Shown one piece after another: positions 36,061 through 43,996 of a stretch of 64,000 nt of DNA. The stretch comes from Bin5 sp965242905 (GTDB lineage Bacteria; Chloroflexota; Anaerolineae; Caldilineales; Caldilineaceae), in NCBI GenBank assembly GCA_965242905.1, contig CBDETM010000002.1, positions 992,001-1,056,000 on the forward strand, given 5' to 3'. The notes beneath the pieces were generated by a model. The model did not search any database. It saw nothing but the letters and a program-made list of their open reading frames with translations, and was not told the origin of the DNA. The position numbers and the translations under genes were made by a program. Every line of letters starts with the position of its first letter. Within the stretch, counting starts at the first letter, position 1.

Positions 36061-37266
36061 TTACCCCGTACCAGGGAAGAGGGGCATCTGGTGGGCGGGT
36101 TGGCGGCCGTTGAGGAGGACGTAGGGGGCTGCCTTTTGTGGTGAGGGGACGCCGAGGGCGCGCAGGTGCTGCAGGTCGGAGAGCGTGCCCTGGCTGCGGG
36201 CGCGGAGAATGCGGTCGGCGCTTTTGGGACCGATTCCGGGCACTCGCAGGAGGGTGGGGCGGTCGGCGCGATTCAACTCAATGGGCGCGGCGCGCAGGTG
36301 GATGTCGGCCCAGGCCTGCTTGGGGTCGACGTCGAGGCGGAGGTTCTGGTCGGCTCCGAAGCCGATGTCCTCGGTGTCCCAGTTGTAGTCACGCAGGAGG
36401 AAGCTGGCCTGGTAGAGGCGGTGCTGACGCTTCAGGGAGGCGGACGGCAGGTCTTCGAAAGGCGTGTCGGGCACGGGGTAGAAGGAGGAGTAGTAGACGC
36501 GGCTAAGGCGGGCCTGGCGGTAGAGCTTTTCGCTGAGCGAAACCAGCTCCAGGTCGGTGTCGCCGACGGCGCCAACGACAAACTGGGTGACGGAGGAGGC
36601 GCGCACGCTTTCGCGGCTGCGGATCTGCTCGGTCCAGAGGAGGCGCTGCATCAGGTCGTCCCAGAACTCCTTTTGAGGCGCGAGGCTGGCCAACCTGCCC
36701 GGGGTGGCGCCCTCGAGATTTATAGAGACCCGGTCGGCCAGCTGCATAGACCTGCGCACCTGCTCATACTCGCTGCCGGGCATAATTTTGAGGTGGATGT
36801 AGCCGGGGAAGTTCTGTTTCTTGCGCAGAATCTCGGCTGTATCGATAATTTTGTCCTGGGCCCTGACGCCGCCGCCGATGATGCCGGAGGAGAGAAAGAG
36901 GCCGTCAACCATGCCGGCCTTCTGCATGCGGGTGAAGCCGTCGGCCAGTTCATCGGGTTGCAGGGTGAGACGTTCGGCGCTGCTGCGGCCGGCGCGGAAG
37001 GGGCAGTAGAAGCAGTTGCGCTCGCAGGCGGTGGTCATCATCGTGCGCAGGACCGGCTTGGGGCCGCGCGGGGTCGCCACTTTCATAATGGAACGGCGCA
37101 GGGAGGCGGCATTGCGCTCCCGGCGCGTGGGCTTGGGCGTCGCCGGGGTGAAGCAGCCGGGGCGGGTTGGCTCGGCATGGGGCGCGTCGCCGGCGGCTTC
37201 ATAGCCGTTGATCTCGCCGATGCGGGCGAGCTTTGCCATCGGTTCGAGCGCGATCTTGAAGTTCAT
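36061..37266 (-). CDS. Radical SAM protein with helix-hairpin-helix domain (putative DNA modification/repair)
   Basis: A 401-residue member of the COG4277-type family. The [4Fe-4S] cluster motif is CERNCFYC (Cx3Cx2C) near residue 79, followed by the SAM barrel (GLFLSSGIIGGG, YIHLKIMPGSEYEQV, RVSINLEGATPGRL). The C terminus has helix-hairpin-helix DNA-binding repeats (LLRVPGIGPKSADRIL ... LRALGVPSPQKAAPYV). The family is annotated as putative DNA repair; the reaction is not established. A LexA-like palindrome lies 13-26 nt upstream of the ATG, which supports a damage-inducible role. It is divergent from dtd. Confidence 0.88.
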   Translation of the reverse strand: MNFKIALEPMAKLARIGEINGYEAAGDAPHAEPTRPGCFTPATPKPTRRERNAASLRRSIMKVATPRGPKPVLRTMMTTACERNCFYCPFRAGRSSAERLTLQPDELADGFTRMQKAGMVDGLFLSSGIIGGGVRAQDKIIDTAEILRKKQNFPGYIHLKIMPGSEYEQVRRSMQLADRVSINLEGATPGRLASLAPQKEFWDDLMQRLLWTEQIRSRESVRASSVTQFVVGAVGDTDLELVSLSEKLYRQARLSRVYYSSFYPVPDTPFEDLPSASLKRQHRLYQASFLLRDYNWDTEDIGFGADQNLRLDVDPKQAWADIHLRAAPIELNRADRPTLLRVPGIGPKSADRILRARSQGTLSDLQHLRALGVPSPQKAAPYVLLNGRQPAHQMPLFPGTG

Positions 37267-37278
37267 ATTCGCAGTATA

Positions 37279-37292
37279 CGAACTAATGTTCG
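37279..37292. promoter_or_regulatory. LexA-like SOS box
   Basis: CGAACTAATGTTCG is a palindrome of the form CGAAC-N4-GTTCG, matching the core of the Gram-positive (DinR/LexA) box. It sits in the 50-nt gap between the divergent radical SAM gene and dtd and could control either or both. Its position close to a DNA-repair-type gene makes chance less likely. Confidence 0.6.
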
Positions 37293-37316
37293 ATTTGTCA
37301 AGGGCAAGGAGAAGAA

Positions 37317-37763
37317 ATGCGGGCGCTAATTCAGCGAGTCAGTCGGGCAAGTGTATACGTTGACGGCGAGAAGGTCGCGGGCATCGGACTGGGATTTCTG
37401 GTGCTGTTGGGGGTCGCTGACGAGGATGGAGAGTCCGAAGCGGCGTGGCTGGCGCGCAAGATTGCCGGTTTGCGGTTGTTTGAAGATGATGCCGGGAAGA
37501 TGAACCTGGGGCTTGAGGATGTGGGCGGCTCGGTGCTGGCGGTGAGTCAGTTCACCTTGTACGGGGATGCACGCAAGGGGCGGCGTCCCAGTTTTACACA
37601 GGCGGCGCCGCCGGCGCAGGCACAGGAGCTATACGAAAAGTTTTGCGCACTGCTGGCGGCTCAGGGCGTGCCGGTGGAAAAGGGTGTTTTCCAGGCACAC
37701 ATGGAGGTCTCGCTGGTGAATGACGGTCCGGTGACGCTTTGGTTGGAGCAGGAGAGGGACTAA
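37317..37763 (+). CDS. dtd: D-aminoacyl-tRNA deacylase
   Basis: A 148-residue DTD that removes D-amino acids (and glycine mischarged on tRNA-Ala) from tRNA. It starts MRALIQRVSRASV and has the two active-site motifs, SQFTLYGD (SQxT) and NDGPVTLWLE (NxGPVT). AAGGAG is 5 nt before the ATG. A small unknown gene follows after 12 nt. Confidence 0.96.
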   Translation: MRALIQRVSRASVYVDGEKVAGIGLGFLVLLGVADEDGESEAAWLARKIAGLRLFEDDAGKMNLGLEDVGGSVLAVSQFTLYGDARKGRRPSFTQAAPPAQAQELYEKFCALLAAQGVPVEKGVFQAHMEVSLVNDGPVTLWLEQERD

Positions 37764-37775
37764 GGAGGAAAGAGC

Positions 37776-38402
37776 ATGGCGAGCAGACTGAGTACGGTAA
37801 TTGCGGCGGCGCCGGAGACTGATTTGGCAGTGGTGGTGGCGATGGCGGCGCAGTTCGAGAGCTATGTACTGAAGGGGCAGGTGTACAGGACAGTTGTCGT
37901 GCCGGCACCGGGGGATCAGAGGGGGGCCGGGGAGCGCCCGGTCCAGAGCAGCGGCGGGGATGTGCTGGCGCGGATGCACAAGCTGGCGGCGCAGTCGGAC
38001 TCTCTGTCGCCGGAGCAGAAGCAGGCGCTTGCGACGGCGAAAACCCAGATTGACACGGCCACCGGGCGGCTGCCCTCGCATTACCAGGCCCTGCTGTTGC
38101 GGGAAGCGCGGGCGCGGCTGAACAGTCTGAACTGGTTTCTCGACGACTGTAACGAAAACCGGCGCGAGTGCCGAGTGCAGTACCCGTTTGAGATTCGCAA
38201 CCGTCAGCGGATCGCGGAGATTCACAAGGCTTTGGACGCAGCCAGCGCCGACGCAGTGGCAACTCAGGCGGCGTCGATAGACCAGCGGTTGCAGAGCATG
38301 TTGACGAGCGGCGACTTCATTTGGGAGTCATCGGTGGCGCATGTCTACCCGCGCCAGGAGTATTGGTATCTCTACGGGTTGCCGGCCGGACCGGATCCAT
38401 GA
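37776..38402 (+). CDS. Conserved-looking hypothetical protein
   Basis: A 208-residue soluble, mostly helical protein with AAGGAGG well placed before the ATG. It is rich in Ala and Gln and has an aromatic C terminus (YPRQEYWYLYGLPAG). I do not recognise the family. It probably shares a transcript with dtd. Confidence 0.65.
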   Translation: MASRLSTVIAAAPETDLAVVVAMAAQFESYVLKGQVYRTVVVPAPGDQRGAGERPVQSSGGDVLARMHKLAAQSDSLSPEQKQALATAKTQIDTATGRLPSHYQALLLREARARLNSLNWFLDDCNENRRECRVQYPFEIRNRQRIAEIHKALDAASADAVATQAASIDQRLQSMLTSGDFIWESSVAHVYPRQEYWYLYGLPAGPDP

Positions 38403-38438
38403 TGCCTTAAATAGTTTGGCGGTTTTGGCGTCTTGGTC

Positions 38439-39509
38439 TCAGGCCAATTTGGGCATGAGGTGGATGGTGACTTCGTTGCGGTTGTGGAAGAGCTGGCGCA
38501 TGTGCAGGATAGTGTAGCATTCGCGCAGAATGGTGCAGGCAGGCTCGAGTGCCGCGGCGGTCTTACCGAGTTTGAGCGTCATCAGGGCTTCGGCGTGGGG
38601 ATAGAGGAAGTCGGAGTAGGCGTTCATCAGGCGCGCTGAGGCACGCGCATCCATGCGCATGTCGTTGACGAGGAGGTCGAAGGCGTCAGGCCCTTCACGC
38701 AGATAGGCTTCGGCGGTCATCTTTTTGTGGCGCACGCCGCGGTCGGTGCCGAGGCGGGGATGCAACTCGGCAGGATCGACGGCGGTTACGAACTGCCCCT
38801 TCTGGCGCAGGACGCGAGACCATCCTCCCGGCGCGGCGCCGAGATCGAGGGCCACGCCGCCGGCGGGCAGGTCGATGCGAAAGGCCTCCAGGGCCTCCAG
38901 CATTTTGAATTCAGCGCGGCTGACCTGCTCCTTTTCGCGGCGGAAGCGGCGCACGCCTCCGGCCCAGTCGGATATGTTGTGCGAAGCGAGTGAGAGACCC
39001 AAGAAGGCCAGCTGCCCTCCGCTCGGGGCGGCTGGCTTTTCCAGTTCCAGACCCTGGTTCGCGGCTGCGCAGACAACTGACAGAATCTGAAAGGGCTGCC
39101 GAACGTCCAGGGGGGAGTGGGTGGCGCGGGCGAGAGCGGCGGAGACGGCGCGGTTTACGTCGAAGGGTTTGTAGGGAAGATCGAGGAGGATGCGGCTCTG
39201 GACGGAGAAGCTGACGTCTGGGTCGAGCAGATCGGCGTACTCGTCTTCGGCGGCTTCGCTGAGGCGGGAGAGGTCTCTGGGCGTGGCGATGAGGGGGTAG
39301 ATGAGGTCCACGGGGCAGATGTGGCGTACGAAAACAGGGGGATCATCGATCCATGTTTCGGCCAGGCCCCAGAAGCCTTCGTCACAGTCAAGGAGGTAGA
39401 CGCTGGGGGCGAGTTCGTCGAGCGTTTGACCGTTGCGGCTGTCGCGGCGGAACTCCTCGAGGGCGAGGTGCATGAAGCCGGGGTCGGCGGAGAGGAGCAG
39501 CTGCGGCAT
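38439..39509 (-). CDS. RlmM/FtsJ-like SAM-dependent RNA methyltransferase
   Basis: A 356-residue protein. The C-terminal Rossmann domain has motif I LDLGAAPGGWSRVL, the acidic motif LLVNDMRMD, the lysine in LMTLKLGK and the glutamate in NEVTIHLM, together the K-D-K-E-type tetrad of 2'-O-methyltransferases. The N-terminal half is a THUMP-like region, as in RlmM (23S rRNA C2498), though identity of the target is uncertain. The frame opens upstream inside purB; the ATG at 39509 lies one base after the purB stop (TGA-A-ATG), so translation is probably coupled. Confidence 0.78.
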   Translation of the reverse strand: MPQLLLSADPGFMHLALEEFRRDSRNGQTLDELAPSVYLLDCDEGFWGLAETWIDDPPVFVRHICPVDLIYPLIATPRDLSRLSEAAEDEYADLLDPDVSFSVQSRILLDLPYKPFDVNRAVSAALARATHSPLDVRQPFQILSVVCAAANQGLELEKPAAPSGGQLAFLGLSLASHNISDWAGGVRRFRREKEQVSRAEFKMLEALEAFRIDLPAGGVALDLGAAPGGWSRVLRQKGQFVTAVDPAELHPRLGTDRGVRHKKMTAEAYLREGPDAFDLLVNDMRMDARASARLMNAYSDFLYPHAEALMTLKLGKTAAALEPACTILRECYTILHMRQLFHNRNEVTIHLMPKLA

Positions 39510-39510
39510 T

Positions 39511-40911
39511 TCAGCCGACCGCGGCGTGGATGGCAGCGGCGATATTTCGGGCGCGTTGGGGCGCGTCGCCCACATAGGCTGATGCCTGCAAGAGGCTGTG
39601 GGCGCGTTCCGGCGGTATCAGGTCGGTGATGCGCTGATCGGTTATCAGATTGTCGACGAGGGGATTGGGCTTTCCTTCCTGCAGGGCCTTCCAGGCAACC
39701 AGGCTCTGTTCGCGAATCAGCTCGTGCAGGTGCTGGCGGTCGCCGCCGGCTTTGACCGCTTCCATGAGAAGACGCTCGGTGGCGGCGAAGACGCCGTAGT
39801 CGCGCAGGTTGCGGGCGGTGGGGCCGGGCCAGACGGTCACGCCTTCAAAGAGTCGCTGGCAGCGAATCAGAACCTCATCGGTCAGGAGGAAGGCCTCCGG
39901 CAGATAGAGGCGCCGGTTGGCGGAGTCGTCGAGCGTGCGCTCAAGCAGATTGAGGGCGCTGTTGTCCCAGGCGATGCGGGGCAGGGCCGCGACCTGACGG
40001 GTGAGGCTGTCGATGTTTTCGGCGGCGATGGGGTTGCGCTTGAAGGGCATAGCGCTGGACCCGACCTGTTTGGAGCCAAAAGGTTCACTCCATTCGCCGA
40101 AGGGGGGTGACTGGAGGATACGCAGGTCGAAAGCGAACTTGTGGAGGCTGGCGCAGAGCCCGGCGAGGGCGTTGACGACAAGCCAGTCCTGTTTGCGGGG
40201 GTAGGTCTGGGTGGCGGCTTCGAAGACGGGTAGGTCCAGTTTCGACATCACGCGTTCTTCGAGCTGGCGAGGTGAAAAATCGCTGTCGGAGAGTAGCTGG
40301 GTGTAGCTGGCGCTGGTCCCGACCGCGCCCTTCATGCCCTTGCCGCGGACATTGTCGCGCACGCGCTGCAGTTCTTCGAGGTCGGCGAGCAGGTCCTGGC
40401 CGTGCTGGGCGAAGCGGTAGCCGACTGTAGTGGGTTCGGCGGGTTGGATGTGGGTGAAGGCAATGGCGGGTGTGTCGGCTTCAGCGGCGATGCGTGCGGC
40501 CAGTGTGGCCAGAGAGCGCTTGAGTCTTTCGATGATCTGGTCGAGGGCCGTACGCAGACGCAGGGCGTCTACATTGTCGAGTATATCCATCGACGTGGCG
40601 CCGAGATGGATGATGGGGCCGCCGGTGGGGCACTGTTCGGCGTAGGTGCGGATCTCCGCCATGAGATCGTGGCGGATCTCTTCTTCGATCTGCTGGGCGC
40701 GCTCTATGTCGATGTGGTCCTGGCGCGCGCGCAGGTCGGCCACCTGGATAGCTGTGACCAGCCCGGCCTCGTATTGGGCATCGGCCAGGGCGACCCAGAC
40801 GCGGCGCATGAGCCGGCGCTTTTCGGCCTCGCTCCAAGTCCGGCGCATGGTCTCGCTGCCGTAGCGCCAGGTCAGGGGGGAGAGGTAGGACTCGTGGGTG
40901 AAGGTGGTCAT
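39511..40911 (-). CDS. purB: Adenylosuccinate lyase
   Basis: A 466-residue fumarase-superfamily enzyme that acts twice in purine synthesis, on SAICAR and on adenylosuccinate. Signatures are the TSMDILDNVDALRLR and FTHIQPAEPTTVGYR regions and the mobile loop SSAMPFKRNPIAAENI. No Shine-Dalgarno is visible; the leader is pyrimidine-rich just before the ATG. It is followed directly by the RlmM-like gene. Confidence 0.94.
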   Translation of the reverse strand: MTTFTHESYLSPLTWRYGSETMRRTWSEAEKRRLMRRVWVALADAQYEAGLVTAIQVADLRARQDHIDIERAQQIEEEIRHDLMAEIRTYAEQCPTGGPIIHLGATSMDILDNVDALRLRTALDQIIERLKRSLATLAARIAAEADTPAIAFTHIQPAEPTTVGYRFAQHGQDLLADLEELQRVRDNVRGKGMKGAVGTSASYTQLLSDSDFSPRQLEERVMSKLDLPVFEAATQTYPRKQDWLVVNALAGLCASLHKFAFDLRILQSPPFGEWSEPFGSKQVGSSAMPFKRNPIAAENIDSLTRQVAALPRIAWDNSALNLLERTLDDSANRRLYLPEAFLLTDEVLIRCQRLFEGVTVWPGPTARNLRDYGVFAATERLLMEAVKAGGDRQHLHELIREQSLVAWKALQEGKPNPLVDNLITDQRITDLIPPERAHSLLQASAYVGDAPQRARNIAAAIHAAVG

Positions 40912-40999
40912 GGGCGGCAGTGGGAGGAGAGAGCGGAGAGGAGTGAGGAGTGAGGGGAAATCTTCACGTTCACTATTCTGCTGTCCTGACCCCTTTCTC

Positions 41000-41473
41000 T
41001 CATTTTTCTGGCCTTAGTTGGTCCAGGAAATCGGCTATGTCTCGGTGAAGTAGACTGTGCGCCTGGCGCGCGACTTGGAGATTGGCCTGAAGCAGAGTGG
41101 GATCGATGGTCGAGGCATAAGCATGGCGAAAGAAGTGACGGAAGCCGCGCAAAGTGTCGAGAAGTAGAAAGGCCTCTTTGGTCAATAGGGCCGGACGCAC
41201 GCCTGGGACAGGTTGAGTCATCCGCCGCAGAAGAGCAGAGTGCCATCGGGGAGCATCGCCAATCTGATTCTCAAAGTAGTTTGCTATCAAACGCAGGAGT
41301 TCCTCGGTAGCACTGTAAGCGTTGTGAATCTGATAGGCTACGCTCTCAACGTGGCGAGTGTCACTGATGTCAAAGCCCTGTGTTCGGTCTTCGATGTCTA
41401 CGAAAACATTGTCGATGACTGCGAGCTGTGTAGAAATGTCTGATTCAAGGCTTAAGAACTCTTGGGTGTCCAA
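41000..41473 (-). CDS. HepT-like HEPN toxin
   Basis: A 157-residue all-helical HEPN protein. The RNase motif Rx4HxY is present as Arg112-HFFR-His117-Ala-Tyr119. In known modules HepT cleaves RNA and is silenced by the MNT partner, which modifies the tyrosine of this motif. It lies directly after the MNT gene, overlapping it by 22 nt. Confidence 0.82.
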   Translation of the reverse strand: MDTQEFLSLESDISTQLAVIDNVFVDIEDRTQGFDISDTRHVESVAYQIHNAYSATEELLRLIANYFENQIGDAPRWHSALLRRMTQPVPGVRPALLTKEAFLLLDTLRGFRHFFRHAYASTIDPTLLQANLQVARQAHSLLHRDIADFLDQLRPEK

Positions 41474-41805
41474 GGCACTCCCTCGCGACGGATACGGTCG
41501 GCAAATCGGACGACGGAAAGGTCTACCAGATCGACGTCCCTTTCCAGCAGTGACGAAAATCGCCCGATGGCTTCGGATAACAGTTCGGGGCGACTGGTCT
41601 CAATAGCGATATCGACGTCTGAGTGCTCACGGAATCGGCGGGGCTCTGCCAAGGAACCGAAAATGTAGGCGGAACGGATTCCAAAATGACTGCTGTGCAT
41701 ATCAAGAAGGGCGAAAGTCTGCGCGAAGAGGCGCTTCCGCTCCATTTCCAAGCGTTTGGAACGCCGCTCGATTGCTTCGTCTAATACGCTGGTATCAAAA
41801 GGCAT
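41452..41805 (-). CDS. MntA-like nucleotidyltransferase antitoxin
   Basis: A 117-residue minimal nucleotidyltransferase with the catalytic pattern GS (50-51) and D63-V-D65; the spacing is 11 residues, one more than the common GSx10DxD. It precedes and overlaps the HEPN gene as in MntA/HepT type VII toxin-antitoxin systems. An inverted repeat upstream (41845-41879) could be an operator. Confidence 0.82.
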   Translation of the reverse strand: MPFDTSVLDEAIERRSKRLEMERKRLFAQTFALLDMHSSHFGIRSAYIFGSLAEPRRFREHSDVDIAIETSRPELLSEAIGRFSSLLERDVDLVDLSVVRFADRIRREGVPWTPKSS

Positions 41806-42130
41806 TTGTTAGAAACCGAATGGGCCCTAGACAGTAACTACACGTCGCGAGCAGGTACGGGCAATCGGACGACTCGCGAGTCACAGAAAATTCTGCCAAC
41901 TCCTTCTAGCTTCGGCAGGAAACCTGAATCCTCCTGACATTATCGCCTTTTGGAAGGCTCATTCCAAATGTGTCGGGAGCAAGTCGGTGAATCCCGAAAC
42001 CTGAACCCCTCTTGGTTTACCCCTTGCCAGAGCGTAGCGCACCTCCCCACCCGAAAACTGCCTAGTGCTTGAATTGGGCCACTGGTGAAGAATTCCTGTA
42101 CAAGACTCGACTACTCACAACTTACAATTC
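41806..42130. other. 325-nt intergenic region
   Basis: Between the MNT/HEPN pair and the ABC exporter. It is less GC-rich than the genes and holds an inverted repeat and a few weak hairpins (for example CTGCC...GGCAG near 41900). No open frame looks like protein and no RNA family was recognised. Confidence 0.55.
41845..41879. repeat. Inverted repeat upstream of the toxin-antitoxin pair
   Basis: TCGCGAG (41845-41851) and CTCGCGA (41873-41879) are 21 nt apart, 40-74 nt upstream of the MNT start. Each arm is itself nearly palindromic. It could be an autoregulatory operator. Confidence 0.4.
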
Positions 42131-43996
42131 TTACCTGTACCGCCCAGCCTGCATCTCGAAAAGCTCGGCATAGCGGCCGCCCAGCGAGACCAGTTCGGCA
42201 TGGGTGCCGGATTCGGTGATACGCCCCTCTTCGAGCACCAGGATGTGGTCGGCCATGCGCACGGTGGAGAAGCGGTGGCTGATTATCAGGGCGGTCTTGC
42301 CGGCGACGAGTTGGCGAAAGCGTTCAAACAGTCGGAATTCGGCCTCAGCGTCCAGCGCGGCGGTCGGCTCGTCGAGGATCACCAGTGCGGCGTCGCGCAC
42401 GAAGGCTCGCGCCAGGGCGACCTTCTGCCATTCCCCGCCGGACAGGTCTACCCCACCCCTGAAGCGCTTGGTAAGAGGCGTGTCATACCCCTGCGGTAGA
42501 TTGGCTGCAACACCATCGGCGCCTGACCAGCGCGCGGCTTCTTCTGCACGGCGGCCGTCCTCCACTGGCCGGACCGCTCCCAGGTCTATGTTTTCCCGCA
42601 GTGTCACGGCGAAGCGAGTAAAGTCCTGGTAGAGGACGGCGACCCGACACCGGAGTGACGCCAGGTCATACTGGGCGAGGGGGACGCCATCGACGTGGAT
42701 CTCGCCAGAATCAGGATCGTACATGCGGGTCAGCAGCTTGACGAGCGTGCTCTTGCCGGCGCCGTTCGCCCCGACCAGGGCGGTCACGGCGCCGCTGGGC
42801 AGCCGGGCGCTGACGTTTTCCAGCACGGGCAGCGTGCCCTCAGGATACTGGAAATAGATTTCCCGCAGTTCGATCCCCTGACGCATTTCAGTGGGCGCCT
42901 GGCGTCCTTCTTGAGGCTGCGGGAGCACGATAGCCGGCTTCGCTTGATCCAGGAAGGCAAACAACCCGCGCAGGTGCAGAAGAATCTCGTATTGGAAGCC
43001 GAACCAGAAGACCAGGTTCTGGAGGCGGCTTTGCGTCTGAATCACAACGCCGATATAGAGAGCGATATCGCCCAAGGTGAGCTGACCGGCGCGGGCCTGG
43101 ACGGCCACGTACCAGAAGCCGCCTGCCAGGGCCAGGGCATGCAGGGCAGTGAACGCCGCGGACGCGCGCAAATGGGTCAGGCGGACCCGGCGCATCTCCG
43201 CATATGCCGTTGCGAACCGCGAGCGAAAGCGGCTCAGGAAGAAGCCGCCCAGTCCGAAGACGCGGATCTCTTTAGCAGAGGCCGACTCAGTGGTGATGCG
43301 CGCGCAATAGCGCATCTCCCTCGCCGCACGCGAGCGGTCGACCATTGACTGGTATCTTATTTCCTGCAGGCGCTTCTCACTGAAGAGGTGCGGCACGCTC
43401 AGTGCCGCCAACAGCAGGGGAAGGAGCGGATGCAGGCGGGCCAGTAGGAGAAGCATGCCGCCCAAGGTGAGCGCCGTGCCGAGACCCATTTGCAGGTAAG
43501 CAATAAGCCGCGGCAGAAAAAAGATGGCATCCTGAACCAGACGCAACTGATCCTGGAAAGGAGGACGCTCGATCTGCACCAGGTCTGTCAGGCGGATGCC
43601 GGCATCCATCAGGCGCCGGTCCATTTCGCCCACCGCGCGATCTTCCAGCCAGACGTTCAGCATCTGCTGGACTGGTTCAAGGCCAGCAGGTATGACATAG
43701 GTCAGGGCGTAGAGAACAGCAAGCGCCAACACTGTGGAAGCGCTGCCCTCTATGACAACCGCGGCGACAGCCAGACCGTCAACCACCAGCCTCAGGAGCC
43801 ATACCTGCAGTACCGGCACGAGGCTGATGACGAACACGATCGCCAGATAGACGACAACGATGCGCGGTGCGGCCATCATTACCAGCGCCAGACCACGCCT
43901 CCAAGTGCGCAGGCTGGCTGAAAAGCCGTGCGAAGCCCCGGCAGTGGTTTGAAGCAGGTCTCTCACAGCGTCGCCGGCGCGTGTGAACGGATTCAT
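42131..43996 (-). CDS. ABC exporter half-transporter (membrane domain plus ATPase)
   Basis: A 621-residue fusion of a six-helix ABC membrane domain (about 1-340) and an ATPase domain with Walker A GANGAGKST, signature LSGGEWQ, Walker B VILDEPTAALD and the H-loop SHRFSTV. The catalytic Glu after Walker B is intact. It overlaps its upstream partner gene by 4 nt, so the two likely form a heterodimer. Substrate unknown. Confidence 0.9.
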   Translation of the reverse strand: MNPFTRAGDAVRDLLQTTAGASHGFSASLRTWRRGLALVMMAAPRIVVVYLAIVFVISLVPVLQVWLLRLVVDGLAVAAVVIEGSASTVLALAVLYALTYVIPAGLEPVQQMLNVWLEDRAVGEMDRRLMDAGIRLTDLVQIERPPFQDQLRLVQDAIFFLPRLIAYLQMGLGTALTLGGMLLLLARLHPLLPLLLAALSVPHLFSEKRLQEIRYQSMVDRSRAAREMRYCARITTESASAKEIRVFGLGGFFLSRFRSRFATAYAEMRRVRLTHLRASAAFTALHALALAGGFWYVAVQARAGQLTLGDIALYIGVVIQTQSRLQNLVFWFGFQYEILLHLRGLFAFLDQAKPAIVLPQPQEGRQAPTEMRQGIELREIYFQYPEGTLPVLENVSARLPSGAVTALVGANGAGKSTLVKLLTRMYDPDSGEIHVDGVPLAQYDLASLRCRVAVLYQDFTRFAVTLRENIDLGAVRPVEDGRRAEEAARWSGADGVAANLPQGYDTPLTKRFRGGVDLSGGEWQKVALARAFVRDAALVILDEPTAALDAEAEFRLFERFRQLVAGKTALIISHRFSTVRMADHILVLEEGRITESGTHAELVSLGGRYAELFEMQAGRYR

